A stretch of DNA of 64,000 bases from Edaphobacter sp. Lineage in GTDB: Bacteria > Acidobacteriota > Terriglobia > Terriglobales > Acidobacteriaceae. The position numbers and the translations under genes were made by a program. The stretch lies in assembly GCA_025462645.1 (NCBI GenBank), contig JAOAPB010000093.1, forward strand, positions 1 through 64,000, given 5' to 3'. Every line of letters starts with the position of its first letter. Position 1 is the stretch's first letter. Below, piece after piece: positions 1-8,964 of this stretch. The notes beneath the pieces are model-generated. The model did not search any database. It saw nothing but the letters and a program-made list of their open reading frames with translations, and was not told the DNA's origin.

Positions 1-449
1 CCTCTGTGAGAACGGCGATAGGGACCGTCTCCTGTCCGGAAAGCCAGTTTTCACCAACATGTGGTTCACGGCTCCAACTGAATGTGTGCGAAAATCCGCG
101 CACCCAACATAAAATTTAGCGAGAGAGCCTCAGTCTGCGTACCGGGTGATCGACGCAAACACTGCAACGTTCAGGAAGTGCAATGCGGCTGCTGATTTTA
201 GCAGCGCGAAAGTCATCGGCTGGGTGCCATCCAACTAGGGATTACCACGCTTGTATGTCAGATCATGCGTTAGGTATCTCGCTGGCTGATCTGGATTGGT
301 ATAAGGGCAGCTAGAGAGCCGCCGCATGAGATGTTCGGTTCCTTTGCCAGAAAACGGGATACAGGTAGAAAACAAAGAGTGGCAGCACAAGCGGCCCATA
401 TACAGGAGACAAATTGACTGAAATCTCAGGGTAGTCTCTTCCGGCCTCT
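1..449. other. Gene-poor left edge
   Basis: No gene can be called here. Positions 2-112 form one open frame on the + strand ending in TAA and could be the 3' end of a gene lying to the left, but it matches no family I recognise. The rest has only short frames broken by stops. Since decayed genes follow directly on the right, this is probably also gene debris. Confidence 0.4.
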
Positions 450-660
450 GTGGGCACAATCTCCGCGAGGCTTGACCGGCCTCCGGCTACACGGATGATA
501 TGGAAGTTCGTCGTCCTGCTGAGCCTTGGCTTTTTCTTCGAGCTCTATGACTTGTTGTACTCCGGGTACGTTGCGCCGGGGCTTATCAAGAGTGGCATTC
601 TGAGGCCTGTCACCCGCGGCCTCTTCGGCATCAAAGGGGTGGCGAGCTTCATTGCGGCCG
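450..660 (+). pseudogene. MFS transporter, N-terminal remnant
   Basis: The frame opens at GTG 450 and encodes the start of a major facilitator superfamily transporter. A first membrane helix (WKFVVLLSLGFFFELYDLLY) carries the acidic pair typical of metabolite-proton symporters and is followed by the usual loop and the beginning of a second helix (GVASFIAA). Homology stops near 660, after about 70 of roughly 430-460 expected residues, where the frame runs into unrelated sequence and then into a cytochrome remnant. It cannot make a working carrier. The family is recognised from the first-helix pattern; the substrate cannot be told. Confidence 0.6.
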
Positions 661-714
661 CGGTTTCGCTGCAGCCTGGGTCCACGACTCGTTGGACTAC
701 TTCGCCTTCGTGGG

Positions 715-1189
715 CGAGAGGTGGCAACAACGGTTACGGTTCTGGTTGCAGCCTTCAGCGTACATCGAGCAATCCTCGCTTCCCGTCCTAAACAGCCAGT
801 TCTTACGCAGGTCGAACGCGGGCGCCAAGTCTATATCTCTGAAGGATGCATCAACTGCCACTCTCAGTACGTGCGCCCGAATACAAGCGATGTCCTGATA
901 TGGGGCCATGTCCAGACCATTGATGAATTGCGGTTAGAACGCCCTCCGTTAATCGGAAACCGTCGCCAAGGGCCAGACCTATCTGAAGTGGGCAGCCGCC
1001 GTTCGCCGCTATGGCTCAAGGCTCATTTTTACAATCCGCAGGACGTGAGCCATGCTTCGTTCATGCCTTCATACGCTTATCTCTTCAAAAACCAAGGAAA
1101 TCGCGGTGACGATCTGGTTCGCATACCTCGGTCGTCTGAGCGAGGCTACAGTCACCGGAGCATATGCCGACCTCTATGGCGACAGCTGA
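715..1189 (+). pseudogene. cbb3-type cytochrome c subunit (CcoO/FixO-like) remnant
   Basis: This encodes part of a monoheme cytochrome c of the CcoO/FixO type, the membrane-anchored electron-input subunit of cbb3 oxidases. Visible parts are a hydrophobic stretch (TVTVLVAAFSVHRAILA), the heme motif EGCINCHSQY followed by VRP, and the late block HASFMPSYAYLF. Close to 1112-1118 the frame slips by one base: the expected continuation DDLVAYLGRLSE is in another frame, which ends at TGA 1187-1189. The N-terminus is missing and replaced by the MFS remnant. The ccoN partner gene is absent nearby, so this is dead debris of a respiratory gene. Confidence 0.65.
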
Positions 1190-1316
1190 GTGAGCCATCT
1201 GCGTCAGTCGCTGGCCTAAGACTGCATCGCACTGGGGCTCGAAGATCTCGACGATTCCGTGCTTCAGCAAGGAGAGCCGCGGCGCCTCACCCAGCTTGCC
1301 TGGGAAAATGAGGCTG

Positions 1317-1919
1317 TCAGACAGGTAAAAACACAGCACGCATAGTGAATGCCAAGAACATCTCGACGGCTTGATCGTCACTCATGCTGATCTCTTTTAG
1401 CTTGTAAACGTACCGTCCGACTGCGAAGCTTCGCGCCATTCCAAAGATCGTCTGGAACATTCCAAGCGGATCCATCGCAGCAAAGACACCTTCCTGCTGC
1501 CTTCGCGAGAGATAAGCTACAACCTCTTTCAGGAGCGGCTTAGGCAGGTGACAGGCGCGGTCAGCTTCCTTGTGGTATCCCTCCAGCGTTGCAAATATGA
1601 TTAACCGCTGCATCATCGGATCACTACGATAGGCCTCGACCACGTATCCGATCAACTTTCGAAATAGTTCGACGTCATCGCTTGCATCCATGCATCGACG
1701 TATTTCAGCATGCCACTCTGGACGTCTCGACCGGCCAACATATTCTTCAATGACAACCTTGTAGAGAGTCTCTTTGTTTTCGAAATGACGAAAGATCAGT
1801 GCTTCCGTCACACCAGCCGCTCGTGCGATCTCCTTAGTCGTTGTGCCGCTATACCCGTTCTCCGCGAAAAGAATCGTAGCGGCTTCGATCAGTTGCGCGC
1901 GTCTTTCCTGATTTTTCAT
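1317..1919 (-). CDS. TetR/AcrR family transcriptional regulator
   Basis: A 200-residue DNA-binding repressor. The N-terminal helix-turn-helix is clear (TTTKEIARAAGVTEALIFRH, about residues 25-45); the rest is the usual helical ligand-binding and dimer domain. I place the start at ATG 1919 (MKNQERRAQL), since the longer frame would begin with an unlikely run of lysines encoded by an AAG-rich stretch that serves better as a ribosome-binding region. It diverges from the TonB receptor gene at 2084, and a perfect 16-bp palindrome lies between them. The simplest reading is a repressor of itself and of the receptor-lipase pair, with a lipid or ester breakdown product as possible inducer. The ligand is inference. 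Confidence 0.85.
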   Translation of the reverse strand: MKNQERRAQLIEAATILFAENGYSGTTTKEIARAAGVTEALIFRHFENKETLYKVVIEEYVGRSRRPEWHAEIRRCMDASDDVELFRKLIGYVVEAYRSDPMMQRLIIFATLEGYHKEADRACHLPKPLLKEVVAYLSRRQQEGVFAAMDPLGMFQTIFGMARSFAVGRYVYKLKEISMSDDQAVEMFLAFTMRAVFLPV

Positions 1920-2004
1920 ATGTTTCTTCTTCTTCTTCGCATAAGGCCTTAAATGGCTCAACAGAACTGCTCATGATTTCAATAATACTCGGCGCCTGCA
2001 ATAA

Positions 2005-2020
2005 AAGTAAGTACTTACTT
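2005..2020. promoter_or_regulatory. Perfect 16-bp palindrome, likely TetR operator
   Basis: AAGTAAGTACTTACTT reads identically on both strands. It lies 85 bp upstream of the TetR start and 63 bp upstream of the TonB receptor start, where an operator shared by a divergent pair would sit. GTAAGTACTTAC-type half sites are common for TetR-family repressors. Confidence 0.65.
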
Positions 2021-2083
2021 ATTTTATTCATGCCGTCACATTTCCGTAATGTCACGTTGAACATGCGCATCTAGCTTCCGTAC

Positions 2084-5000
2084 ATGCAAAAATTTATGTT
2101 CTTCCTGGTTTGCCTTGTGTTGTTTCCAAGCACTGCGTTTTCTCAGTTCGACACCGGAACAGTACTTGGGACGGTTACCGACGACAAGAATAGCGCTGTG
2201 TCTGGCGCAAAGATTACTCTTGAAGAGATTAGCCGCGGAACGACTCTTTCTGCCGTTACTTCGAGCGATGGCGCTTTCCAATTCCCCTCTTCCCCAATCG
2301 GTCGTTATCGCATTCGTACCGAACACCCCGGGTTCGGTGTTCAGACCAGCCAGATCTTTCAACTCACGATTGGCGCGCGACAGCGCATCGACTTTCAGCT
2401 TCACATTGAAGAGGTAAAATCCACCATCGAAGTACAAGCAACTGTTCCGATCGTTCAGATCGATAGCTCTGATCGTGGTCAGACGATCGATGCGGCGCAG
2501 ATCCGCGAGCTTCCTCTCAATGGGCGCTACTATTCCGATCTCGTTCTGCTCAGCACGGGTGTCATGCGTTCGCCCAGTTCGTTTGGTTCCAGCAGCTCCT
2601 TCCGCGAAGGTTCGTTCAACGTCAACGGCCTACGCAGTACCACCAATAATTTTCTGCTCGATGGCCTGGACAACAACTACTTCGGCACCTCCAACCAAGG
2701 TTTCTCGAACGAAGTTGTGCAGCCACCGCCAGATGCCATTGCGGAGTTCCGTCTCGTGACAAACAGCCAGCCTGCTGAGTATGGCCGCAGCGGTGGAGCC
2801 GCCATAATCGCCAGCCTCCGGAGCGGGACCAATCAATTTCACGGCACAGTATGGGAGTTTATTCGCAATACATCCCTTAACGCCAATGGTTACTTCAAAG
2901 CTGCTGCTGGTAAGCCTCGCCTCAACCGCAATCAGTTTGGCTTCACGTTCGGAGGTCCCATCTGGCGCAACAAAACCTTCTTCTTTACCGACTACGAAGG
3001 CTACCGCCAAGTCGAATCCACCGTGCAATCCGCTGTTCTGCCCACGCTCAACCAGCGCCTTGGCAATTTCGGCAGCTCCGTTCCAATCCGCAATCCGTAC
3101 ACGAACGTACTCTATGCCAACGGTCAAATTCCGAGCACTGACATCATCAAATTTGCCAGCACAGTTCTCGCAGCACTACCAACGCCCACTTCTGCAGGCA
3201 ACGGTGCAAACTACACGACTCTCTACCGCATTACCGATAGGCGCAATAAGGGTGACATCAAAATCGACCATTACTTCTCCGACAAAATCCGCGTCTTCGG
3301 CCGCTACGATCAAAGCCAGTTCAACGTCTTTGATCCCGGCCTTATTCCTGGTCTTGCCGGTGGTAATGGTAACGGCACGCAGATTGTTCCCATCAAGTCT
3401 CTTGCCGGCGGCCTCACCTGGACGATCAATGATCGCACCTTGCTCGACGCAGGATTCGGCTACTCGCAATCCGACGCCGGCAAGAGTCCTCCACTCGCCG
3501 GTGGTCCCAGCATGTTTGATCTCTTTGGTATCCCAGGTCTACCAACAGACCCGGCGTACACCGGAGGCATCTCTTCGGAAACCCTGATCGGCTTTACAGC
3601 GCTGGGTCGTCAAGCTACCAGCCCACAGTTCCAGCATCCAAAGCTCTTTGATCCAAAGGTCAACCTTACGCGCATCGTCGGTGCTCACACATTAAAAGCC
3701 GGTTTCGAGTACCAGTGGCTTGGTGTACGCACACTCGACGTCAATCCAATTCTTGGTCGTGACGTTTACTCGGGCCTCTTCTCTGCGCCGGCTGTCGGCA
3801 CACCACTTCCCGGTGGCGGGTCGGTCACGGCAGCACAGATAACGGCTAACCAAGCCTTTTACAGCCTTGCTGATTTTCTTTATGGGGCGCGCAACCAATA
3901 CCAACTGGTCAATCCGGGTTATGTCAACCATCGCCAGCAGGCGGGCTTCTTCTATCTGCAGGATGACTACAAGCTCAACAGGTCGGTAACGCTTAATCTG
4001 GGCCTGCGCTACGAACTAACGACACCCTTCTATGAACGCGACAATCAGCTCTCCAACTACGATCCAACCACTAACTCGATACTTCTCGCCAAATCTGGTT
4101 CCATCTACGACCGCGCGCTCGTCAATCTCGATACGAACAACTTCGCGCCGCGACTCGGCGTAGCTTGGAGTGCAATACCTAACACTGTTGTGCACGCCGG
4201 GTTTAGCATGGGCTATATCAATACGAACCGTACCGGCACGAGCTATCTTGCCTACAACGGTCCACGGTTCGTTCTTGCCACCATCACTCAATCAAGCCCC
4301 ACTGCAGCGTCCTTCCGTACGACGCAACAGGGCTTTCCGGATAACTTTACCTCTTCCTCCACCTTTAATCCGCGTGCCAGTACTGTGCAATATATCCCGC
4401 GAGATACTCCTTCGGGACGCGTGCAGAGTTACTACTTCTCTGTTCAGCGCCAACTTCCTGCGCAGTGGCTCGTTGACGTAGCGTATGTCGGTAACAATGC
4501 CGCCAACCTTGTTATCATCAACGATATCAATCAGGCTCGACCAAATGCGATCGGTGAAAACACAAACGTAGAACTCCGAAGACCGAATCAAACCTTCAGC
4601 TCCATTGCTGCCACTCTCCCATATGGGACGTCGAACTACAACGGTCTTCAGGTCCGCGTAGAAAAGCGCACTGCCGGTGGCTTCTACTTCCTCAATAGCT
4701 TTACCTGGTCAAAAACGATTGACATTGGCGCCCAGGCCTTTGACAGCAACAATGGTAACGGCACCAGCGTGCAGGATATCAATAACGTCAATGCAGATCG
4801 CGGCATCTCCAACTATGACCGCCCCTTCAACAACATCACTTCAGTCGTCTACCAACTTCCTTTTGGTCGCGGTCGACACTTTCTTGCAGCCGTCCCACGC
4901 GCCCTCGACTATCTGCTTGGGGGATGGGATGTAAACACGATCCTCAATATGAGATCCGGTGAACCGGTCACCCTTGCATATACTCCGAATGCGCAACAGC

Positions 5001-5386
5001 AGGTTGTTCCAGTTCTCGCGGTTCTTGGTCGCAACAATTATCGTCCTAACGTTACCGGCTCACCCGTTTTGCCCAAGGGGACGCGGACTCCGCAAAAATA
5101 CCTCAATAGTGCTACGGTCTCGACGCCCCTCTACTACGCCCCCTTTGGCAACTCGGGTCGCAACACGTTCCGCGGGTACGCCTTCTACCAGGCGGACCTG
5201 GGAATCTCCAAAAATTTCGCCATCACTGAGCAGGTCCGCGTACTCTTCCGCAGTGAGGCATTCAACCTTTTGAATCATTCCAACTTTGCTGCGCCAGACG
5301 GAAATGTCTCGAACTCGACATTTGGCGTGATCACGAGTACCTATCCACCGCGTCAACTACAGTTTGCCCTAAAGGTGCAGTTCTAA
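2084..5386 (+). CDS. TonB-dependent receptor, Oar-like (carboxypeptidase-regulatory domain)
   Basis: A 1100-residue outer-membrane receptor. A signal peptide ends near residue 20 (PSTAFSQ), followed by a carboxypeptidase-regulatory/Ig-like domain (about 25-105), a TonB plug (about 130-240, with RELPLNGRYYSDL) and a large beta-barrel ending in Phe (LQFALKVQF), as outer-membrane proteins do. This architecture and length are typical of acidobacterial Oar-type receptors, which import large or scarce substrates with TonB-ExbBD energy. The stop overlaps the start of the secreted hydrolase gene by one base (TAATG), so the two are translationally coupled. Release of a product by the hydrolase and uptake by the receptor is inference. 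Likely controlled by the divergent TetR protein. Confidence 0.9.
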   Translation: MQKFMFFLVCLVLFPSTAFSQFDTGTVLGTVTDDKNSAVSGAKITLEEISRGTTLSAVTSSDGAFQFPSSPIGRYRIRTEHPGFGVQTSQIFQLTIGARQRIDFQLHIEEVKSTIEVQATVPIVQIDSSDRGQTIDAAQIRELPLNGRYYSDLVLLSTGVMRSPSSFGSSSSFREGSFNVNGLRSTTNNFLLDGLDNNYFGTSNQGFSNEVVQPPPDAIAEFRLVTNSQPAEYGRSGGAAIIASLRSGTNQFHGTVWEFIRNTSLNANGYFKAAAGKPRLNRNQFGFTFGGPIWRNKTFFFTDYEGYRQVESTVQSAVLPTLNQRLGNFGSSVPIRNPYTNVLYANGQIPSTDIIKFASTVLAALPTPTSAGNGANYTTLYRITDRRNKGDIKIDHYFSDKIRVFGRYDQSQFNVFDPGLIPGLAGGNGNGTQIVPIKSLAGGLTWTINDRTLLDAGFGYSQSDAGKSPPLAGGPSMFDLFGIPGLPTDPAYTGGISSETLIGFTALGRQATSPQFQHPKLFDPKVNLTRIVGAHTLKAGFEYQWLGVRTLDVNPILGRDVYSGLFSAPAVGTPLPGGGSVTAAQITANQAFYSLADFLYGARNQYQLVNPGYVNHRQQAGFFYLQDDYKLNRSVTLNLGLRYELTTPFYERDNQLSNYDPTTNSILLAKSGSIYDRALVNLDTNNFAPRLGVAWSAIPNTVVHAGFSMGYINTNRTGTSYLAYNGPRFVLATITQSSPTAASFRTTQQGFPDNFTSSSTFNPRASTVQYIPRDTPSGRVQSYYFSVQRQLPAQWLVDVAYVGNNAANLVIINDINQARPNAIGENTNVELRRPNQTFSSIAATLPYGTSNYNGLQVRVEKRTAGGFYFLNSFTWSKTIDIGAQAFDSNNGNGTSVQDINNVNADRGISNYDRPFNNITSVVYQLPFGRGRHFLAAVPRALDYLLGGWDVNTILNMRSGEPVTLAYTPNAQQQVVPVLAVLGRNNYRPNVTGSPVLPKGTRTPQKYLNSATVSTPLYYAPFGNSGRNTFRGYAFYQADLGISKNFAITEQVRVLFRSEAFNLLNHSNFAAPDGNVSNSTFGVITSTYPPRQLQFALKVQF

Positions 5387-6741
5387 TGACACTCACACGT
5401 ATCGGACGAACACTCGCCACTGTCCTCTTTCTGGGGGCAGTGGCGCTCCAGGCGCAGTCGAAACCTAACACCGGCACTCCCATCATTTTCGTCCATGGCA
5501 ATGGCGATGACGCCTCAAAGTGGATCGGCATCATCTGGCTCTTTGAGAGCAATGGCTATCCCACCGACAAACTCTTCGCCGTTCGCTTTCCTCATCCCAG
5601 CGCCCGTACAGACGATACGCGAGACGAGGCCAATCGCTCTTCCACTACAGACGAGGCCGCTGAACTAAGCGCGTTTGTAACCCGTGTACTCATCCAGACC
5701 CATGCTCACAAGGTCGCTCTCATCGGCAGTAGTCGCGGTGGCCTCACCATCCGCAACTATCTTCTTCATGGTGGCAGCACGAATGTCGCTTATGCAGTCC
5801 TCTCAGGCACCCCTAACCATGGCGTTCAAGCAACGGACAAAAACCTTGGCGGAGAGTTTAACGGGAAGGGCAACTTTCTTACGGCTCTCAATAGCTCATC
5901 GTCTGATGGCTCGGAAGTGATTCCGGAAGTCAAGGTGATGACTCTGCGCAGCGATAAGCTCGATAAATATGCTCAGCCTACCGGCATTGCCTTTGGTACT
6001 CCACAGACTGCAACAAACGTCACCTTTGAAGGTCCGGCATTGCGTGGAGCCAGCAACCTTGTTCTACCCAGCCTCGACCACCGGGAACTCGCCTTCCATC
6101 CCACGGCCTTTGCCGAAATGTACAAATTCATTAGCGGAGCATCTCCTCGGCAAATGTCTGTCACGCCCGAAGACAATCCCGCAATCTCCGGTCTCATCAC
6201 CGGCTTTGATAATGGCGCATTCACGAATCTTCCAATGAGCGGCGTACGCCTCAGCATTTATCCCATCGATACTGCGAAAGGCATCGAGAGTGCGACTCCC
6301 GTTTACGAGATCACAACAAAAGAAGATGGCAAGTGGGGGCCCTTTAAAACCACTCCGGAGCAGGAGTATGACTTCGATCTTGAGTACCAGGAGCGCCATG
6401 TCCGCTTCTATAAGGCACCACTTCCGCGTTCCACCAGTCTGCTCAACCTGCGTTTTATGCCTATACCCCATGCAGATGAATCCGGTTCTCCAGCCCACAT
6501 GAGTCAGATTTTGATCACGCGGCCGCAAGGCTACTTCTCACGCGACCGCGACCCGGTCCAAATCGACCGTAAGCTCTCTACCGACGAACCAGGCGGATTG
6601 CCCATTCGGGATTCCTTTGTCGCTAAGGTTCCCACTCCCCCCGACAGGCTCACTGAAGTCACTCTCCGCAGCGAAACCGTTTGGGCGCGCTCATCGGAAG
6701 ACTTCTCCAAAGATCTTCCCATTGTTGATTTTATGTGGTGA
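5386..6741 (+). CDS. Secreted alpha/beta-hydrolase, lipase/esterase-like with C-terminal beta domain
   Basis: A 451-residue exported hydrolase. A signal peptide covers about residues 1-24 (VALQAQ). The alpha/beta-hydrolase core shows the oxyanion HG (IIFVHGNGDD, about 34-42), the nucleophile elbow GSSRG (Ser about 116) and a plausible catalytic His in SLDHRELAFH (about 230). From about residue 255 a second all-beta region follows (VTPEDNPAISG onward), recalling the C-terminal lipid-binding domain of AF1763-type lipases. Its coupling to a TonB receptor and to a TetR regulator suggests degradation of an extracellular ester or lipid. Substrate unknown; hydrolase fold certain, lipase versus other esterase open. 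Confidence 0.8.
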   Translation: MTLTRIGRTLATVLFLGAVALQAQSKPNTGTPIIFVHGNGDDASKWIGIIWLFESNGYPTDKLFAVRFPHPSARTDDTRDEANRSSTTDEAAELSAFVTRVLIQTHAHKVALIGSSRGGLTIRNYLLHGGSTNVAYAVLSGTPNHGVQATDKNLGGEFNGKGNFLTALNSSSSDGSEVIPEVKVMTLRSDKLDKYAQPTGIAFGTPQTATNVTFEGPALRGASNLVLPSLDHRELAFHPTAFAEMYKFISGASPRQMSVTPEDNPAISGLITGFDNGAFTNLPMSGVRLSIYPIDTAKGIESATPVYEITTKEDGKWGPFKTTPEQEYDFDLEYQERHVRFYKAPLPRSTSLLNLRFMPIPHADESGSPAHMSQILITRPQGYFSRDRDPVQIDRKLSTDEPGGLPIRDSFVAKVPTPPDRLTEVTLRSETVWARSSEDFSKDLPIVDFMW

Positions 6742-7118
6742 GTCTGGGAGAACACTAAATCAACGATGCTGAAACGCGAGATACCGGGCCAGATTAGTAT
6801 TACAAATCTGCTTGTGGGACCTGGAGGCTGTAATGAACTGATCCCGCTACGCGCAGCAGCAGTTCCGGCAGCGATCTCCCCTCCGGTGGGAACGGAGCAC
6901 AGATGATCGTCTCGAATGTCATGCGCGCGCACCATCTACATCAAACCCTTCGTCGGCCCATCCCGCAAGTAATGAGACAGAGATGACTCTTACCAACGGC
7001 TCGGAGAGGTACGCCTGTATGTGGATCAAAACGACTTCTAGAGTGAGTGCTAGACCTGTAAGACTGTCGACTGCTCTGAGAAGGCGGCGTCATATGGGTG
7101 TGTAGCCAATGATTAGAG
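6742..7118. other. Intergenic stretch with an isolated element end
   Basis: No gene is supported. At 6825-6839 it carries AGGCTGTAATGAACT, identical to the left terminal repeat of the element that begins at 7119. This is probably the solo end of a second, lost copy. No terminator hairpin stands out after the hydrolase gene. Confidence 0.5.
6825..6839 (+). repeat. Solo terminal repeat of the IS5-like element
   Basis: Fifteen bases identical to 7123-7137, the left terminal repeat of element copy 1, in the same orientation about 300 bp upstream. No element body follows it. Confidence 0.5.
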
Positions 7119-7575
7119 CTAGAGGCTGTAATGAACTTTGCGAACTGGCCTGCGCCTCAACCATTGAGCCTTTTGCTGTTGACGGCAGTTGTTGTCCTCT
7201 GCCCCTGAACCTCGCTCCTGTTTTTCCTGTCAAGCCCCTGGAGCCGAAACTAATACGCATCTCCGTACGCAAATCGAACAAAAGCAAAAGCTTAGCCTCC
7301 GAAAATAGTCTTCCGCAAAGTGGCATACTAGTTTTACTCAATCCGCTATAGTTAATACAGAGTCAGAAAAAGCCCCGGCCAACCACCGGGGCTTCTCTCT
7401 TTAAGCCAATAAACCTTTTAGAAAGACGACTTTGCCCGTAACCAGTTTAGAATGACGAATTTGCAGCAATAAATTCGTCTAAGTCGCTGAATTCAGATGA
7501 CTTGCAGTCAAAGTACCCCCCGGGGGGAGGGGGGTCTAAGGGAAGCAGTGATCCTAGTTCATAACAGGCCTCTAG
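7119..7575. mobile_element. IS5-like non-autonomous element (MITE), copy 1
   Basis: A 457-bp element with CTAG at both ends (7119-7122 and 7572-7575), as expected for an IS5-family target duplication. Terminal inverted repeats just inside are AGGCTGTAATGAACT on the left and AGGCCTGTTATGAACT (read on the minus strand) on the right. It contains no transposase. Most of it recurs in inverted orientation at 21562-21967 with scattered mismatches. A short frame starting MSKTSMPLCGRLF is kept in both copies but resembles no known protein. A strong hairpin with a T-run lies inside. Assignment to IS5 is by end sequence and CTAG only. Confidence 0.7.
7365..7394 (-). terminator. Rho-independent terminator inside element copy 1
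   Basis: Nine-base stem AAGCCCCGG (7370-7378) pairing with CCGGGGCTT (7386-7394) around a 7-nt loop. Read on the minus strand it is followed by TTTTTCTG, so it stops leftward transcripts, such as the DUF417/AhpD-like operon just to the right. On the + strand the tail is CTCTCTTT, which is weaker. Confidence 0.75.
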
Positions 7576-7779
7576 AGAACTTGCGTACAACCCTGTTGAA
7601 AGCGCAAACTTCGCTGGTTTATCCCACGCTGAATGCCGGGTGATCTCCGTGGTCAATAATGGTCCCGGATGAGAGGATTGGATTGTTCACACTCGATTCA
7701 CACGCTCTTACAGAGTTTGCACCAGAACCCTAACTTTGATCGAAACGTTTAACGGCACCAAGATGGCGATATCGCTTCT

Positions 7780-8127
7780 TCAGACTTCCCCCGTGGCGTC
7801 AAAGGCGTCCAAAGCGCGGGTTGAGTAGACGATGGCCGCGCCTGCATTGATGCTGATGGCAACGCCGAGAGCTTCGGCGATCTCTTCTTTGGTTGCTCCG
7901 AATTTGCGCGCTGCGGCCGTGTGAACAGCGATGCAGCCATCGCAGCGCAGGCTGATGGCCACTGCCAGTGCAATCAGTTCACGGGTCTTGTCATCGAGGA
8001 GGTTGGTTCGGTGCGCGGCGCTGTTCAGGGTAGCGTAGCCTTTGACCGTTTCAGGGCTAAGCTTCGAAAGTCCTCCGACTCCGTCGATGATCTGCTGACG
8101 ATACGTATTCCAATCCTGCATGTGCAT
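7780..8127 (-). CDS. Carboxymuconolactone decarboxylase/AhpD-like protein
   Basis: A 115-residue all-helical protein of the CMD/AhpD family. It carries the redox motif CDGCIAVH (CxxCxxxH, about residues 62-69), which in AhpD proteins supplies the peroxidase/reductase cysteines and proton relay. The start is ATG 8127, preceded at 7 bases by AGGAG (AAAGGAGCTCACT). It lies 71 bp downstream of the DUF417 gene on the same strand and probably shares its transcript, which should end at the hairpin in the neighbouring element. Next to an RclR-like regulator, a role in removing peroxide or electrophile stress fits; decarboxylase activity is unlikely with this motif. Confidence 0.85.
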   Translation of the reverse strand: MHMQDWNTYRQQIIDGVGGLSKLSPETVKGYATLNSAAHRTNLLDDKTRELIALAVAISLRCDGCIAVHTAAARKFGATKEEIAEALGVAISINAGAAIVYSTRALDAFDATGEV

Positions 8128-8198
8128 AGTGAGCTCCTTTGGTAATTGAAGTAATGCGTTGATCCCAAACTGAGTGTGGAAAGACGGTCCAGTGAGGA

Positions 8199-8852
8199 TT
8201 AGTTTTGAGACTTCACTCCGTGCCGAAGATAGGTTTTGGCGGAATCTGCCATCGTGGTCAGTGCGGCTCCGAGCATGATCGCGTCCTTGATGATGAGCCT
8301 GCCCACTCCAGAGAGATAAGGAAAGCCATGTACGGTATCTCCAAGTGCCGGAACCCATGCTTCTGGTGTTGTCACCAGAAAGGACAGGGTGGTGCAGGCC
8401 ATGAGAACCAGCAGGAAGCTTCCAACTGAAGCCAGTTGAGGAAGAAACGGATGCAACGCGATGAGCAACCCGATCAGAACGATAGCAATGCCAAGACCGT
8501 GCGAAAAGGGATAGGTTCCGTTGCTCTCGTGCCATGCTCTGTGAGCGGCATTGAGCTCACCTTCCTTGTTCATGTACTGCTTGTACTCCGGCGCTGGGTG
8601 ATGATAGAAGAAGCTCATCGTCGGGCTATTGGCAACAAGTGGGACGATGCTGTCGGCTTCGTAGTTGGCAAACTTCAGTCCGCCAATCCAAAGCAGAACA
8701 ATGACGAGACCGAGGCGGAGTAAACCCATACCAGTGCGGTCGAAGCCGGCTGCTCCTGCATAGATACGCTTAGCGAAGTTGTTGGCGGTGGGCTGACCTG
8801 TTGCTCCCGCCGTATAGTCCTTGCTGCTATGCACTCCCGATTGAGCGGTCAT
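8199..8852 (-). CDS. DUF417 inner-membrane protein, RclC-like
   Basis: A 217-residue membrane protein of the DUF417 (YkgB/RclC) family. After a soluble N-terminus come helix 1 (GLLRLGLVIVLLWIGGLKF) with the family signature FANYEAD, SIVPLVANSP and SFFYH, then further helices (GIAIVLIGLLIAL, VGSFLLVLMACTTLSFL) and the block TPEAW..GFPYLSGVGRLIIKD. A GGAG lies 8 bases before ATG 8852. In E. coli rclC belongs to the reactive-chlorine resistance genes under RclR. Here it is the first gene of a pair with an AhpD-like protein, and a RclR-like AraC protein is encoded divergently 112 bp away. The molecular activity of this family is not settled. Confidence 0.85.
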   Translation of the reverse strand: MTAQSGVHSSKDYTAGATGQPTANNFAKRIYAGAAGFDRTGMGLLRLGLVIVLLWIGGLKFANYEADSIVPLVANSPTMSFFYHHPAPEYKQYMNKEGELNAAHRAWHESNGTYPFSHGLGIAIVLIGLLIALHPFLPQLASVGSFLLVLMACTTLSFLVTTPEAWVPALGDTVHGFPYLSGVGRLIIKDAIMLGAALTTMADSAKTYLRHGVKSQN

Positions 8853-8913
8853 TATTTTCTCCAGGTTGCGCTGTTTCCCAACGCAACGACATAGGAAGAT
8901 ATTGATCCCGCTG

Positions 8914-8961
8914 GATACACTTGGAGTAACTCAAAGTATCAACTTAATAGCGCAGAGTATC
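8914..8961. promoter_or_regulatory. Candidate binding sites of the divergent AraC/RclR-like regulator
   Basis: Between the divergent starts lie AAAGTATC (8933-8940) and AGAGTATC (8954-8961), spaced 21 bp, two helical turns, as usual for AraC-family direct repeats. GATACACTTGGAGT (8914-8927) forms an imperfect mirror of the first of these. The second site touches the regulator's own start codon, which would suit autorepression. Confidence 0.45.
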
Positions 8962-8964
8962 TAA

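Noticed and set aside
2630-3127. 165-codon minus-strand frame inside the TonB receptor
   Set aside because: Antisense of plug/barrel coding sequence; composition only.
7090-7341. Short frame (MPLCGRLFSEAK) shared by both MITE copies, considered as a transposase start or small protein
   Set aside because: No similarity to transposases, and the copies differ freely after about 45 residues; most likely follows from DNA-level repeat identity.
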